Shown: positions 18,353-27,491 of the stretch, in pieces
How positions within the stretch are numbered: position 1 is the first letter of the stretch
How the letters are laid out: every line of letters begins with the position of its first letter
Assembly (NCBI GenBank): GCA_003538135.1
Contig: DPOR01000013.1
Coordinates: forward strand, 382,118 to 446,117
Reading direction: 5' to 3'
DNA: 64,000 bases
Source: Oscillospiraceae bacterium
GTDB lineage: Bacteria > Bacillota > Clostridia > Oscillospirales > Acutalibacteraceae
Position numbers and translations under genes: made by a program
The notes under the pieces: model-generated
Databases searched by the model: none
What the model saw: the letters and a program-made list of their open reading frames with translations, nothing else
Told to the model about the DNA's origin: nothing

Positions 18353-19189
18353 TTATTTATATCGGTAAGCTCTTACATAATCTATCACAAAATCCGACGG
18401 CATAGCGTTCTCTTTGTTTTTTGTGATAATGCCCGACCATCCGCCGGCAGGCTTACCTTTTACTCCGTCCACCTCAACGGAAAGAAGCATATATTCGTCC
18501 TTTCTCGACACCCCTCCGAATGAAGAACGCGCCGTTTCGCGGCCGTTGATATAGAAAATATATTCCTTTTCATTCCATTCAAGTCCGTATGTGTTGAACT
18601 CCTCATACGGATTTTTGACTTTGAAGAAACCGACATTATGGAATCGGTGAGCGGCGCCGTAGCCGTTATAGTGCAGGTTCGAGGTTATTAATTTGTTGTC
18701 GCCCTTTCTGTTGTACATCGGAGACTCAAAGACATCGATTTCCGTTCCCTCGGTTCCGGGTTTGCCGCTTGCAAGCCCCGAGCGGGTCAACCAAAAGGCC
18801 GACCAAAGTCCCTGTGCCGCGGGTAGCTTGCATCTGCATTCAAAATAGCCGTAGGTCTGTTCGAAAAGTCCGCTTGTGCAAATGCCGTCGGAGTACCAGC
18901 CCGCACCGTTGGGGCCGTCGCTGCGGTACTCTGTTCTGATATGGAGCATATCGTCCTCTATAAAGCTCTGCTCGGGCGCCCAATAGCCTCCGCGCCTCAT
19001 TCCGACGTGATGAGAGCGCCATTTTGTGCGGTCGAGCTCGTCGGACGAAAAATCGTCCTCGAACGTGAGCTCAAATTTCGACATATCGACCTCGCGGTTT
19101 GTTGCCTCTCTCGGGCGTCTGAGCGTTACAAACAGAGAATAAAACACGCTCATCAAGTTGTTTTCAATTATGTTTTGTAAAACCGACAT
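18353..19189 (-). CDS. GH16 family endo-beta-glucanase-like protein (paralogue 1)
   Basis: A 278-residue protein whose GH16 domain begins at about residue 36 (DMSKFELTFEDDFSSDELD). The GH16 catalytic motif ExDxxE is present as GTEIDVFESP near 165, with the substrate-cleft feature GLWSAFWLTR and the ending DFVIDYVRAYRYK. GH16 enzymes cut beta-1,3/1,4-glucans or galactans by a retaining mechanism. The N-terminus (SVLQNIIENNLMSVFYSLFV) is only weakly hydrophobic and lacks a clear signal peptide. GGAGG decides the ATG at 19189. Two related genes lie at 41717 and 43660. Confidence 0.85.
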   Translation of the reverse strand: MSVLQNIIENNLMSVFYSLFVTLRRPREATNREVDMSKFELTFEDDFSSDELDRTKWRSHHVGMRRGGYWAPEQSFIEDDMLHIRTEYRSDGPNGAGWYSDGICTSGLFEQTYGYFECRCKLPAAQGLWSAFWLTRSGLASGKPGTEGTEIDVFESPMYNRKGDNKLITSNLHYNGYGAAHRFHNVGFFKVKNPYEEFNTYGLEWNEKEYIFYINGRETARSSFGGVSRKDEYMLLSVEVDGVKGKPAGGWSGIITKNKENAMPSDFVIDYVRAYRYK

Positions 19190-19259
19190 ATCGTTTCCTC
19201 CGAATTTTGAATGCTGCCTTTCAGACAAACCAACTGTCTGCTCCCCTGTATCAATTGTC

Positions 19260-19288
19260 ATTATAAACAAAAGGCAAAATAATGGCAA
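19260..19288 (-). promoter_or_regulatory. Promoter of GH16 paralogue 1
   Basis: On the minus strand TTGCCA (19288-19283) and TATAAT (19265-19260) are 17 bases apart; the leader is about 65 nt. Confidence 0.75.
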
Positions 19289-19399
19289 GTAAATATCTCT
19301 TGTCAAAACAACCAAAAAATCTTGCTTTTCTTTGTTTAAAAACGCAAATTTAAAAGCGTGAACACTTCAGATAAAAAGCTGTACACTTGTGTTTTAAAG

Positions 19400-19446
19400 A
19401 AAAATAATCAATCACCTTTTGCAGATACTGTAACAGGTGATTGATT
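19400..19446 (-). terminator. Terminator of the GT2 gene
   Basis: AATCAATCACCT (19406-19417) pairs perfectly with AGGTGATTGATT (19435-19446). On the minus strand it is followed by ATTTTTCTTT. It starts 23 bases past the GT2 stop. Confidence 0.85.
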
Positions 19447-19468
19447 ATAACATTTTATTTTAACTTGA

Positions 19469-20446
19469 TTATTTTTCGGCGTATCTCATGTCGTCGCCGG
19501 TGCTTTCGTTTTTATTATAGACTCCGTTTGCAACAGCTAAATCAGCCTCTGGCGTGCGACTGAAATCTATCCTCGTCTTCTCGTTTATGTTTTCTATCGT
19601 ACTTTTGAGATTGTTATCGTCGGTACTTTTTTCTGCCTTTTCCGCCCTTACGACTCTTCGGTTGTTTTTGGATTCCTGCACCATTTCGTTCGTCAGTCTG
19701 GCAAGCTTAAATAAGGCGAGAGTCACAATAGCGGCTGACGATTTTACGAGCGAGAGCTCTTCGATGTTGCGATAAAGCTCCCAATGATATTTCATCAAAT
19801 CGCGTCTTTTTGCAGACGAGATGGAGCCGGCATGAACACGGTAACCGGCAAGAACTTCATTTAGCCCGTATGCTCGGTCGCAGTTATGCATCATTTTAAG
19901 CCAAAGTGCAAAATCATTTCGCCTTTTTATAGAAGGAACATGAAACTTTCCCAGCTTGTCAACATCAAAGATAACGGTCAAATTACCTATCGGATCTCCG
20001 CGGTAAAGCATGGAAGAATAATCGACGCTTTTTGGTGCAGAAATAACAACGCCCATATTTTCTCCGAGCTCATTTATTTTTTCATATGCAGTGTAAGTAA
20101 AGCTATAGCCGTTAGCCTCCATAAAATCCAACTGCTTTTGAAGCTTGTCCGGATACCAAACATCGTCACTGTCAAGAAACGCAATATAGTTGCCGTTTGC
20201 CACATCCATAGCTCTGTTGCGTGCCGCGGCGGGACCGAGGTTTCGGTCAGTTTCAAGCAGACGTATTCTGTTGTCGTCCCCTGCCATAACGCGCACTATG
20301 TCAACCGTACCGTCCGTGGATTTGTCATCGGCAATGATAAGCTCCCAGTTACGGTAGGTCTGACTCTGCACGGATCTTATGCTCTCGACTATGTAATCCG
20401 CACAGTTATATGCCGGCATTATTATTGAAACCAGCTTGTTCACCAC
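19469..20446 (-). CDS. GT2 glycosyltransferase (teichuronic-acid/TuaG-like)
   Basis: A 325-residue cytosolic GT-A fold enzyme. It opens with LVSIIMPAYNCADYIVESI, carries the nucleotide-sugar site IADDKSTDGT near 40, the metal-binding FLDSDDVWYPDKL near 90 and the acceptor-side motif RRNDFALWLKM near 175. These match TuaG-like enzymes for cell-surface polymers. The start is GTG, with AGGAG six to seven bases upstream. The last ~80 residues are charged and unusual. It stands alone between two terminators, with no capsule cluster beside it. Confidence 0.84.
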   Translation of the reverse strand: MVNKLVSIIMPAYNCADYIVESIRSVQSQTYRNWELIIADDKSTDGTVDIVRVMAGDDNRIRLLETDRNLGPAAARNRAMDVANGNYIAFLDSDDVWYPDKLQKQLDFMEANGYSFTYTAYEKINELGENMGVVISAPKSVDYSSMLYRGDPIGNLTVIFDVDKLGKFHVPSIKRRNDFALWLKMMHNCDRAYGLNEVLAGYRVHAGSISSAKRRDLMKYHWELYRNIEELSLVKSSAAIVTLALFKLARLTNEMVQESKNNRRVVRAEKAEKSTDDNNLKSTIENINEKTRIDFSRTPEADLAVANGVYNKNESTGDDMRYAEK

Positions 20447-20714
20447 TCTATTCTCCTTTTTACAATTGCCCCCGCACCCTATTGGCGCGAATATTGAATA
20501 TTATTTTATATAATATCACATTTTGCCGCTCTGTTCAACCGACAAAATCTTATAAATTGTGGATTTGCATATCCGTTTTACAGAGTATCGGTATAAAACT
20601 CCATAATATATCTCAGCAATATAATATTACAACACACAGTGGCCTTTTTCAACGAGCATAATGCACAAAAACAGTTCAGATTTATTTTACAAATTAATAT
20701 GTGCCTTATCGATA

Positions 20715-20743
20715 TTGAAAAGCCGTCACCGAAGGCGTATAAT
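20715..20743 (+). promoter_or_regulatory. Promoter of the NuoE/NuoF/GltD-fusion operon
   Basis: TTGAAA (20715-20720), a 17-base spacer and TATAAT (20738-20743); GGAGGAG precedes the ATG at 20775. The rest of the 328-bp gap (20447-20774) is AT-rich and shows no gene. Confidence 0.8.
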
Positions 20744-20774
20744 TGAACAAATCCAAGTAAATGGAGGAGAAGAT

Positions 20775-21275
20775 ATGGTAAACTCGGCAAAAGCAAGCGA
20801 TCTCGGCCTTATCGAACCTGTTTTAAAAAAGTACAAGAATACGGCGGGCTCACTGATAACGGTCTTGCAGGAAATCCAGGATATTTACGGCTATCTGCCC
20901 GAGGATGCTATCTGCCATGCTGCAATAGAGCTCGGCATCGCTCCGGCAACGGTTTTCGGCGTGGCGACATTCTATGCGCAGTTTCGCTTTAAGCCCGTCG
21001 GCAGATATTTTATTATGCTCTGTCAGGGCACCGCGTGCCATGTCAACGGCTCGGAGATGATAGGAAAGGCCGTATATGAAGCGCTCGGCATCCGTGACGG
21101 CGAAACTACGGAGGACGGACTTTTTACGCTGAAAACCGTCGCCTGTCTCGGCTGCTGCTCTCTCTCCCCCGTTATGATGATAAACTCCGAAACTTACGGA
21201 AGCCTGACCCCGCATAAGGTCAAGGAAATAATAGCCGAAAAGACAAAGGAGGCAAATGCCGTTTGTATAAGATAA
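20775..21275 (+). CDS. NuoE/HydC-like 2Fe-2S subunit
   Basis: A 166-residue thioredoxin-like ferredoxin subunit. The four cluster cysteines are visible as C-x4-C in MLCQGTACHVNG near 86-91 and C-x3-C in VACLGCCSLSP near 127-131. The helical N-terminus with LITVLQEIQDIYGYLPEDA and FYAQFRFKP is standard for NuoE/HydC/HndA. In soluble complexes this subunit joins the NADH-oxidising NuoF-like protein. It is translationally coupled to the next gene, overlapping it by 13 bases. No complex I membrane genes are present. Confidence 0.9.
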   Translation: MVNSAKASDLGLIEPVLKKYKNTAGSLITVLQEIQDIYGYLPEDAICHAAIELGIAPATVFGVATFYAQFRFKPVGRYFIMLCQGTACHVNGSEMIGKAVYEALGIRDGETTEDGLFTLKTVACLGCCSLSPVMMINSETYGSLTPHKVKEIIAEKTKEANAVCIR

Positions 21276-23011
21276 AAATAGGAGAAGGCAGCTGCGGCAT
21301 CTCGGCGGGAGCCGGAAAGATACACAAGCTGCTTGACGAAAAGAACAGCGGAAATTATACGGTTCACGCGGTCGGCTGCATCGGAATGTGCTTCCTTGAG
21401 CCAATAGTTGATATCTATGACGGTGAGACGCTCGCGGCAAGGCTCGTGAAGGTAAAGCCCGAGGATGTTGATAATATTGCAGCGTTCGCCGAAAGCGGCG
21501 ATATGTCGAAGATAAGCGCTCTCACTATTTCGGACAGCGACAGGGAATTCCTCGAAAAGCAGACTCGTATAGCTCTTCGCGGATGCGGAATTACCGAGCC
21601 CGAAAGCATAGACGATTACGAAAAGCACGGCGGTTACACAGCGCTTTCAAAGGCACTGAAAACGATGACGCCCGAACAGGTCATCGAAGAGATAAAGATA
21701 TCCGGTCTTGCGGGACGCGGCGGCGCGGGCTTTCCGACTTGGTTCAAATGGAATGCCGCAAGGCAGAGCGAGAGCGAGGAAAAATATCTCATCTGCAACG
21801 CCGACGAGGGCGACCCCGGCGCATTTATGGACAGAGCGGTAATCGAAAGCGATCCGCACGCGCTTATTGAGGGTATGCTTATAGCGGCCTACGTCATAGG
21901 TGCAAAAGAGGCGATAGTCTATGTCCGCGCCGAGTATCCGTTAGCCATAAAGAGACTTCAAAACGCGATAGAACAGGCCGAAAGAAAAGGCTATATCGGA
22001 GAGGATATTCTCTCCTCCGGCTTCTCGTGCAAATTCCGTATCAAGGCGGGAGCGGGTGCGTTTGTCTGCGGAGAGGAGACGGCTCTCATAGAATCCCTCG
22101 AGGGTCATCGCGGAATGCCGCGCCTCAAGCCGCCCTTCCCGGCGCAGTCCGGATATATGGGAAAGCCCTCAAACATAAACAATGTCGAAACATTTGCAAA
22201 TGTGACATGGATTATAAATAACGGCGGAGAAGCGTTCGCCTCTATCGGCACTCAAACCAGCAAGGGCACCAAGGTCTTTGCGCTGACAGGAAAAATAAGA
22301 CGCGGCGGACTCGTCGAAATACCGATGGGCAAGACGCTCAGAGACGTTATTTTCGACATCGGAGGCGGAATACGCGGCGATAAAGAGTTCAAGGGCGTTC
22401 AGCTGGGCGGCCCGTCGGGCGGCTGTATTCCCGCAGCGCTGGCGGACACGGTTATAGACTACAAAGCGCTTTCCGCAACGGGCGCTATAATGGGCTCGGG
22501 CGGAATGGTTGTCATGGACGAGGGTACTTGCATGGTGCGAATGGCAAAATTCTTCCTTGACTTCACAACAAACGAATCCTGCGGAAAGTGCGTCCCCTGC
22601 CGCATAGGCACTCTGAGGCTCAGAGAAATTCTCGAGCGCATATGCAGCGGCAAGGGCAAGGACGGAGATATCGAGCTGCTCGAAGAGCTTTGCGCTCAGA
22701 TAAAGGACGGCTCGCTCTGCGGACTCGGTCAGACGGCTCCGAATCCCGTATTAACTACGCTCAGATATTTTCGCGACGAATATGAGGCGCACATAAAGGA
22801 ACACCGCTGCCCCGCCGGCGAATGTCCCGAGCTCATAAGCTATCATATAGACGCGGACAAATGCCGCGGCTGTACGCTGTGCGGCAAAAAATGCCCCGTG
22901 GGTGCAATATCCGGCGAGGTTAAGAAGCCGCATATAATAGACGGCGAAAAGTGCATAAAGTGCGGCAGCTGCAAGGCCGTTTGCCGCTTTGACGCTATAT
23001 TCGTGAAGTGA
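21263..23011 (+). CDS. NuoF/HydB-like NADH-binding flavoprotein with extra ferredoxin domains
   Basis: A 582-residue subunit. Order of domains: thioredoxin-like 2Fe-2S (residues 1-90, GCIGMCFLEP), FMN/NADH domain (GLAGRGGAGFPTWFKW and CNADEGDPGAFMDR near 150-190), SLBB region, 4Fe-4S site ESCGKCVPCRIG near 438, and a C-terminal double 4Fe-4S ferredoxin (CRGCTLCGKKCP and CIKCGSCKAVC). This is the layout of HydB/HndC-type subunits in bifurcating hydrogenases and transhydrogenases. The start is TTG at 21263, with AAAGGAGG about ten bases upstream. It receives or gives hydride through NADH. Confidence 0.9.
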   Translation: MYKIKIGEGSCGISAGAGKIHKLLDEKNSGNYTVHAVGCIGMCFLEPIVDIYDGETLAARLVKVKPEDVDNIAAFAESGDMSKISALTISDSDREFLEKQTRIALRGCGITEPESIDDYEKHGGYTALSKALKTMTPEQVIEEIKISGLAGRGGAGFPTWFKWNAARQSESEEKYLICNADEGDPGAFMDRAVIESDPHALIEGMLIAAYVIGAKEAIVYVRAEYPLAIKRLQNAIEQAERKGYIGEDILSSGFSCKFRIKAGAGAFVCGEETALIESLEGHRGMPRLKPPFPAQSGYMGKPSNINNVETFANVTWIINNGGEAFASIGTQTSKGTKVFALTGKIRRGGLVEIPMGKTLRDVIFDIGGGIRGDKEFKGVQLGGPSGGCIPAALADTVIDYKALSATGAIMGSGGMVVMDEGTCMVRMAKFFLDFTTNESCGKCVPCRIGTLRLREILERICSGKGKDGDIELLEELCAQIKDGSLCGLGQTAPNPVLTTLRYFRDEYEAHIKEHRCPAGECPELISYHIDADKCRGCTLCGKKCPVGAISGEVKKPHIIDGEKCIKCGSCKAVCRFDAIFVK

Positions 23012-23023
23012 GGAGGTGTGACG

Positions 23024-25783
23024 ATGAAAGAGTATATTACCCTGAAGATTGACGGAAAAACCGTTAAAACAGAAAAGGGCTCGACCGTGCTTGAAGCCGC
23101 GAGAAAGGCGGGAGCTGACATTCCGACTCTCTGCCACGACGAGCGGGTAAAGCCGTACGGTGCGTGCGGTATGTGTGTTGTGGAGTGCAAGGGCAACCCC
23201 AAGCTGATTCGCTCATGCGCTATCGCGGCCGCCGACGGAATGGAAATAATAACGGAATCCGACAGAATAAACAGAGCGAGAAGATTCTCGCTCGAAATGC
23301 TGCTTTCGGATCACACCGGAGACTGCAAAGCTCCCTGCTCTCTCGCCTGCCCTGCGGGCACGGACTGCCAGGGATATGTCGGACTCATCGCCAACGGAGA
23401 AAACGCCGAGGCGCTGTCCGTAATAAAGGGTAAAATTCCTCTGCCCGCTTCCATAGGCAGAGTATGTCCGCATCCGTGCGAGAAAAAGTGCAGGCGCGGA
23501 CTCGTTGAAGAGCCGATATCAATAGCCGCGCTCAAGGCGTATGCCGCAGACCGCGATCTTGAGAGCGGAAACACATTTGCACCGGAAGTCGCCGAGTCTA
23601 CGGGCAAAAGAATAGCCGTTATAGGCGGCGGACCGGGCGGAATATCGGCGGCATATTACCTTGCGATAAAGGGTCACAGCGTCACCGTCTTTGATATGAT
23701 GCCCGAGATGGGCGGAATGCTTCGCTACGGAATACCGCAGTACAGACTGCCCAAGGAAGTACTCGACAAAGAACTGAAGCTTGTAGAAAAGCTCGGGATC
23801 GAGCTTAGAAACAACATAAAAATCGGCAGAGATATCACTCTCGATGAGCTGAAAAACGAATACGATGCGGTTATAGCCGCCCCGGGCGCATGGTCAAGCA
23901 CGAAAATGCGCGTTGACGGCGAGAATGCGCAGGGCGTGTTCGGCGGAATAGATTTTCTGCGCTCGGTGATACTCGGCTCCCCCGCCGATATCGGAAAAAG
24001 TGTCGCGGTCTGCGGCGGAGGCAACACCGCAATGGACGCCTGCCGCACGGCAGTCCGTCTCGGCGCGGAAAAGGTTTATATCATCTACCGCCGCACTCGT
24101 GAGGAGATGCCCGCCGATGCGCTCGAAATCGACGAGGCGCAGGAGGAGGGCGTAGAGTTTAAGTTCCTTACAAATCCCGATAAAATTCTGACACGGGACG
24201 GCAAGGTCTGCGGAATAAAGCTTCAAATAATGGAGCTCGGCGAACCCGACGCGAGCGGCAGAAGAAAGCCCGTTGCGATAGAGGGAAAGTTCGAGACGCT
24301 CGAAGTTGACAGCGTAATAATGGCTATCGGTCAAAAGCCGGAGCTCAGCGGTTTTGAGGCGCTTGACGCGACAAATCGCGGTACTATAAGTGCGGACGAG
24401 AGCACGTTCAGGACAAATATAGAGGGCGTTTTTGCGATAGGCGACGCGACAAACAAGGGCGCGGACATAGCAATAGCCGCCATAGGCGAAGCGCAAAAGA
24501 GCGCCTCGGTCGTTGACAGCTATCTTCGCGGAAATATAATAGGCTACAAAAAGCCGATACTCGTAGAGCGCGAAATAACGGCGGATGACCTTGCGGACAG
24601 AGAGCATATTGCCCGCGAAAAAATGCGTGTGCTCCCGCCTGACAAAAGAAAGCGCAACTTTGACGAGGTGACGCTCGGCTTTACGGACGAACAGGCTCGC
24701 CGCGAGGCATCACGCTGCCTTGAATGCGGCTGCCTTGACTATTACAGGTGCAAGTTAGTTAGCTACGCAAACAAATACGATGCGGATTTTTCCCGCTTTG
24801 TCGGCGAGAAATCGCCTGCAAAAAAGGACGAGGAACACAAATATATCCTGCGTGACTCAGGCAAGTGCATTCTCTGCGGACTCTGCGTGCGCGTGTGCTC
24901 GCAGGTTATGGATATCGGCGCAATAGGTCTTACGGGAAGAGGTTTTACAACGGTCGTCTCGCCCGAGTTCTATAAATCGCTCGGAGACTCGCAGTGCATT
25001 TCGTGCGGACAGTGCGTGTCGCTCTGCCCGACGGGCGCACTCGTTGAAAAAGTGCCGCTTAAAAAGGATGTTCCCCTGCGCGAAAAGTGTACGGCGACCC
25101 ACTGCACCGGCTGCGCCGCCGCTTGCGCGATAAACGTTTTTACTGCCGGAAACACCGTTACGCGCTGCGAACCCGCAAACAGTGATGTTATCTGCACCTA
25201 CGGCAAGTTCGCTCTTGTCGAGCGCTGCAACGCAGACAGGCTGAAGGTCTGCAGGGCGGACGGCAAAGCCGTTTCTCTTGAACGCGCCGCAGAAGTTACG
25301 GCGGACAGAATAAGCCGCTTCTCCCCCGCCGAAATCGCCGTTACTGTGTGCGAAAGCATGACCGACGCGGAGCTTCAGAAGGCCGCAAGGCTTAGTAAAA
25401 AGCTCGGCTGCGCGCTCATAAATCTCGGCAACCTCGAGCGCGGTATAGACAAAGATAATTACAAGAAGTTTGAGAAGGTTTTCGGCGACAGATTCTCCGT
25501 CGGTATAAACCGCGAGAAGGCGGTTTCGTTCGGCGCCGTCGATTCACGAGCTGTTGATTTTTCAAAAATCAAGGCGGTTATATCTTTCGGCGGTACAGTC
25601 CCCGAGGGCAGCTTTGAGTTTAGCGCCGTTCAGTCGGCTGACGAAAAAGGCAACGTCTCTCTGCCGCTTGCGCTGTCTGTTGAATGCAGCGGAACACTCG
25701 GCAATGTGACTGTAACCCCCGCTCTGCTCCCGCCATACGGCAACGAAGATATAATTGATAAAATAACCGAAAAGCTAAGCTAA
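23024..25783 (+). CDS. Fused 2Fe-2S/GltD-like FAD oxidoreductase/ferredoxin subunit (StnC-like)
   Basis: A 919-residue multi-domain flavoprotein. Residues 1-75 are a plant-type 2Fe-2S domain (CHDERVKPYGACGMC); about 95-108 holds a His/Cys cluster site like NuoG (DHTGDCKAPC). Then follows a GltD/NfnL-like unit: CPHPCEKKCRRG near 150, FAD site AVIGGGPGGISAAYY near 200 and NADP-type site AVCGGGNTAMDACRTA near 328. Next come two 4Fe-4S sites (CILCGLCVRVC, CISCGQCVSLC) and a vestigial molybdopterin-oxidoreductase 4Fe-4S segment (HCTGCAAACAI). No hydrogenase H-cluster motifs and no molybdopterin domain of full length are present. The best fit is the large subunit of a Sporomusa-type NADH/NADPH/ferredoxin transhydrogenase. 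The ATG at 23024 follows AGGAGG; a GTG at 23018 is less likely. Confidence 0.8.
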   Translation: MKEYITLKIDGKTVKTEKGSTVLEAARKAGADIPTLCHDERVKPYGACGMCVVECKGNPKLIRSCAIAAADGMEIITESDRINRARRFSLEMLLSDHTGDCKAPCSLACPAGTDCQGYVGLIANGENAEALSVIKGKIPLPASIGRVCPHPCEKKCRRGLVEEPISIAALKAYAADRDLESGNTFAPEVAESTGKRIAVIGGGPGGISAAYYLAIKGHSVTVFDMMPEMGGMLRYGIPQYRLPKEVLDKELKLVEKLGIELRNNIKIGRDITLDELKNEYDAVIAAPGAWSSTKMRVDGENAQGVFGGIDFLRSVILGSPADIGKSVAVCGGGNTAMDACRTAVRLGAEKVYIIYRRTREEMPADALEIDEAQEEGVEFKFLTNPDKILTRDGKVCGIKLQIMELGEPDASGRRKPVAIEGKFETLEVDSVIMAIGQKPELSGFEALDATNRGTISADESTFRTNIEGVFAIGDATNKGADIAIAAIGEAQKSASVVDSYLRGNIIGYKKPILVEREITADDLADREHIAREKMRVLPPDKRKRNFDEVTLGFTDEQARREASRCLECGCLDYYRCKLVSYANKYDADFSRFVGEKSPAKKDEEHKYILRDSGKCILCGLCVRVCSQVMDIGAIGLTGRGFTTVVSPEFYKSLGDSQCISCGQCVSLCPTGALVEKVPLKKDVPLREKCTATHCTGCAAACAINVFTAGNTVTRCEPANSDVICTYGKFALVERCNADRLKVCRADGKAVSLERAAEVTADRISRFSPAEIAVTVCESMTDAELQKAARLSKKLGCALINLGNLERGIDKDNYKKFEKVFGDRFSVGINREKAVSFGAVDSRAVDFSKIKAVISFGGTVPEGSFEFSAVQSADEKGNVSLPLALSVECSGTLGNVTVTPALLPPYGNEDIIDKITEKLS

Positions 25784-25787
25784 CAAA

Positions 25788-25822
25788 AAGGAGCCGCCAA
25801 AAATGACGGCTCCTTTGCTGAT
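25788..25822. terminator. Bidirectional terminator between the transhydrogenase operon and GH4
   Basis: AAGGAGCCG (25788-25796) pairs with CGGCTCCTT (25807-25815), with T-rich sequence on the plus side and A-rich on the other, between the convergent stops at 25783 and 25828. Confidence 0.85.
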
Positions 25823-25827
25823 TTTTA

Positions 25828-27147
25828 TCAGAAATATTTCGGCAGATAATCGCCGTGGGCTTCGATAAGGTCATCGCACAGATGAACTATCTCATCTATG
25901 GACAGCTCGGAGGATGTGTGCGGGTCGAGCATGGCAGCCTGATAGATATGATCCTTTTTATGCGTTACGGCGGCCTCGATAGTAAGAAGATGAACGTTTA
26001 TCATCAGATTGTTCATCGCGGCGAGCTGAAGCGGCAGCGGCTCCTGACGGCAGGGCTGAATCCCGTACTTGTTCACAAGGCAAGCGACCTCAACACACGC
26101 CTCATCCGGAAGATTCGGAATGATTCCCCTGTTTATAACATTTCCGCCTATCTTATACGGAACGTCGGTGACAATGGCCTCCATTATGTAAGAGGCATAT
26201 TCACCCGTGCGCCCGTGCGACACGTTGTCGTGAATATAATTGTCCTTCTCTTTTTTCCAGTTCTCTATCTGCTCGATGCAGCGTCTCGGATATTCGTCAA
26301 GCGGAATATTATATCTCTCGATGAGCTCCGGGTATTTCGCCTTGATGAAGAAGTTGTTATATTCGGCATTATGTTCGCTCGATTCGGTGCAGTAATAGCC
26401 GAAGCGCCTTATATACTCGAATCTCACAAGGTCATCGTGGTCGGTAACACCGCTCTCGAGCACTTCTGCGGCTCTCTTTCTTATCTCGGGATAGAGGTCG
26501 GTGCCGTCGGCATCCTCAATCTCCAGCAGCCAGCCCATGTGGTTTATTCCCGCTATGCGCTCGCGGATGGGTTTGCTGTATTCGATATCAAGTCTTTTGA
26601 GCAGTCCGCGCGAGCAGCCCTGTACGGAGTGGCAGAGTCCGACCGATTTTATGCCGGAATATCTGCCGAGCCAGCCCGCAAGCTGAGCCATGGGATTAGT
26701 GTAGTTGAGAAAATACGCGTTCGGGCAAACTTCCTGCATATCGTCGGTGAAATCCTTGAGAACGGGAATGGTACGCAGCGCTCTGAATATTCCGCCGATA
26801 CCGTTTGAATCCGCAATGGTCTGGCGCAGTCCGTACTTTTTCGGCACTTCAAAGTCGATTATCGTACACGGGTCATAGAAGCCGACCTGAATTGCGTTTA
26901 CGACGAAATCGGCTCCGCGAAGCGCGTCCTTTCGCTCGTCAACGTCGAGATACTTTTTTACCGTTGCGCGGTTCCCGTTAATATTTCTGTTGAGCGCCGT
27001 AACCATAAGATACGACTCCTCGAGCCTGACGGGATCGATATCATAGAGCGCAATGTCGCATTCGCGCAGAGCCGGAGTGAGCATGATATCACCGAGAACG
27101 TTTTTGGCGAACACCGTACTGCCGGCACCCATAAAAGTTATTTTCAT
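25828..27147 (-). CDS. GH4 alpha-galactosidase/alpha-glucosidase (MelA-like)
   Basis: A 439-residue GH4 enzyme using NAD and Mn. It starts KITFMGAGSTVFAKNVLGD, has VNAIQVGFYDPC, QTIADSNGIGGIFRALRTIP, LNYTNPMAQ, the metal Cys in VGLCHSVQG near 175 and the metal His in IAGINHMGW near 203. CHSVQG in place of CNVP is the signature of the MelA branch, which acts on unphosphorylated alpha-galactosides or alpha-glucosides. A monocistronic unit with its own promoter at 27194-27222 and AAGGGG before the ATG. No transporter is adjacent; a GPH symporter of the MelB superfamily is encoded at 50740. Confidence 0.88.
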   Translation of the reverse strand: MKITFMGAGSTVFAKNVLGDIMLTPALRECDIALYDIDPVRLEESYLMVTALNRNINGNRATVKKYLDVDERKDALRGADFVVNAIQVGFYDPCTIIDFEVPKKYGLRQTIADSNGIGGIFRALRTIPVLKDFTDDMQEVCPNAYFLNYTNPMAQLAGWLGRYSGIKSVGLCHSVQGCSRGLLKRLDIEYSKPIRERIAGINHMGWLLEIEDADGTDLYPEIRKRAAEVLESGVTDHDDLVRFEYIRRFGYYCTESSEHNAEYNNFFIKAKYPELIERYNIPLDEYPRRCIEQIENWKKEKDNYIHDNVSHGRTGEYASYIMEAIVTDVPYKIGGNVINRGIIPNLPDEACVEVACLVNKYGIQPCRQEPLPLQLAAMNNLMINVHLLTIEAAVTHKKDHIYQAAMLDPHTSSELSIDEIVHLCDDLIEAHGDYLPKYF

Positions 27148-27193
27148 AAAATACCCCTTTTCTGTTATTTTTGCCGTGCTTTAATCCGACTTC

Positions 27194-27222
27194 ATTATAA
27201 CTTTTATTTTTCTCATTGTCTA
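27194..27222 (-). promoter_or_regulatory. Promoter of the MelA-like gene
   Basis: On the minus strand TAGACA (27222-27217), 17 bases, TATAAT (27199-27194). Confidence 0.7.
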
Positions 27223-27233
27223 CATAAAAAATT

Positions 27234-27272
27234 GACTCCGCCGCAAAAAATTTATCTTCTGCGACGGAGTTT
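27234..27272 (-). terminator. Terminator of the small membrane protein gene
   Basis: On the minus strand ACTCCGTCGC pairs with GCGGCGGAGT (27270-27261 with 27244-27235, one G-U pair) and is followed by CAATTTTTT. Confidence 0.8.
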
Positions 27273-27296
27273 GATTTTTTGAGTTTATATTTGGTC

Positions 27297-27491
27297 TCAA
27301 CCGCGGTTATAAGGGCTTCCCTTTACTAAGCCTATTATTCCCGACACTGTAAGAACGACGGCCAGAATAACGGTTATTATCCAGGGCTTTATGTTTTCCC
27401 CGCCGAAAGCCAAAACGAAGAACGAAATTATCGCCGCCGCGCCTATTATCAGCTGCAGAGCGGACGCCGCCTTGTACCAATCTATCTTCAT
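27297..27491 (-). CDS. Small two-helix membrane protein, unknown function
   Basis: A 64-residue protein with two hydrophobic helices (about 8-30 and 37-58) and the ending GLVKGSPYNRG. I do not recognise the family. GAGGTG lies six bases before the ATG at 27491. It has its own terminator and is separated by 192 bases from the Ig-like gene upstream, so it may or may not belong to the methionine-sulfoxide repair operon. Confidence 0.6.
   Translation of the reverse strand: MKIDWYKAASALQLIIGAAAIISFFVLAFGGENIKPWIITVILAVVLTVSGIIGLVKGSPYNRG

Noticed and set aside
20775..25783. Complex I or a bifurcating [FeFe] hydrogenase
   Set aside because: No membrane Nuo subunits follow, and the large subunit lacks the H-cluster motifs (no TSCCPxW, MPCxxK or ExMxCxGGC).
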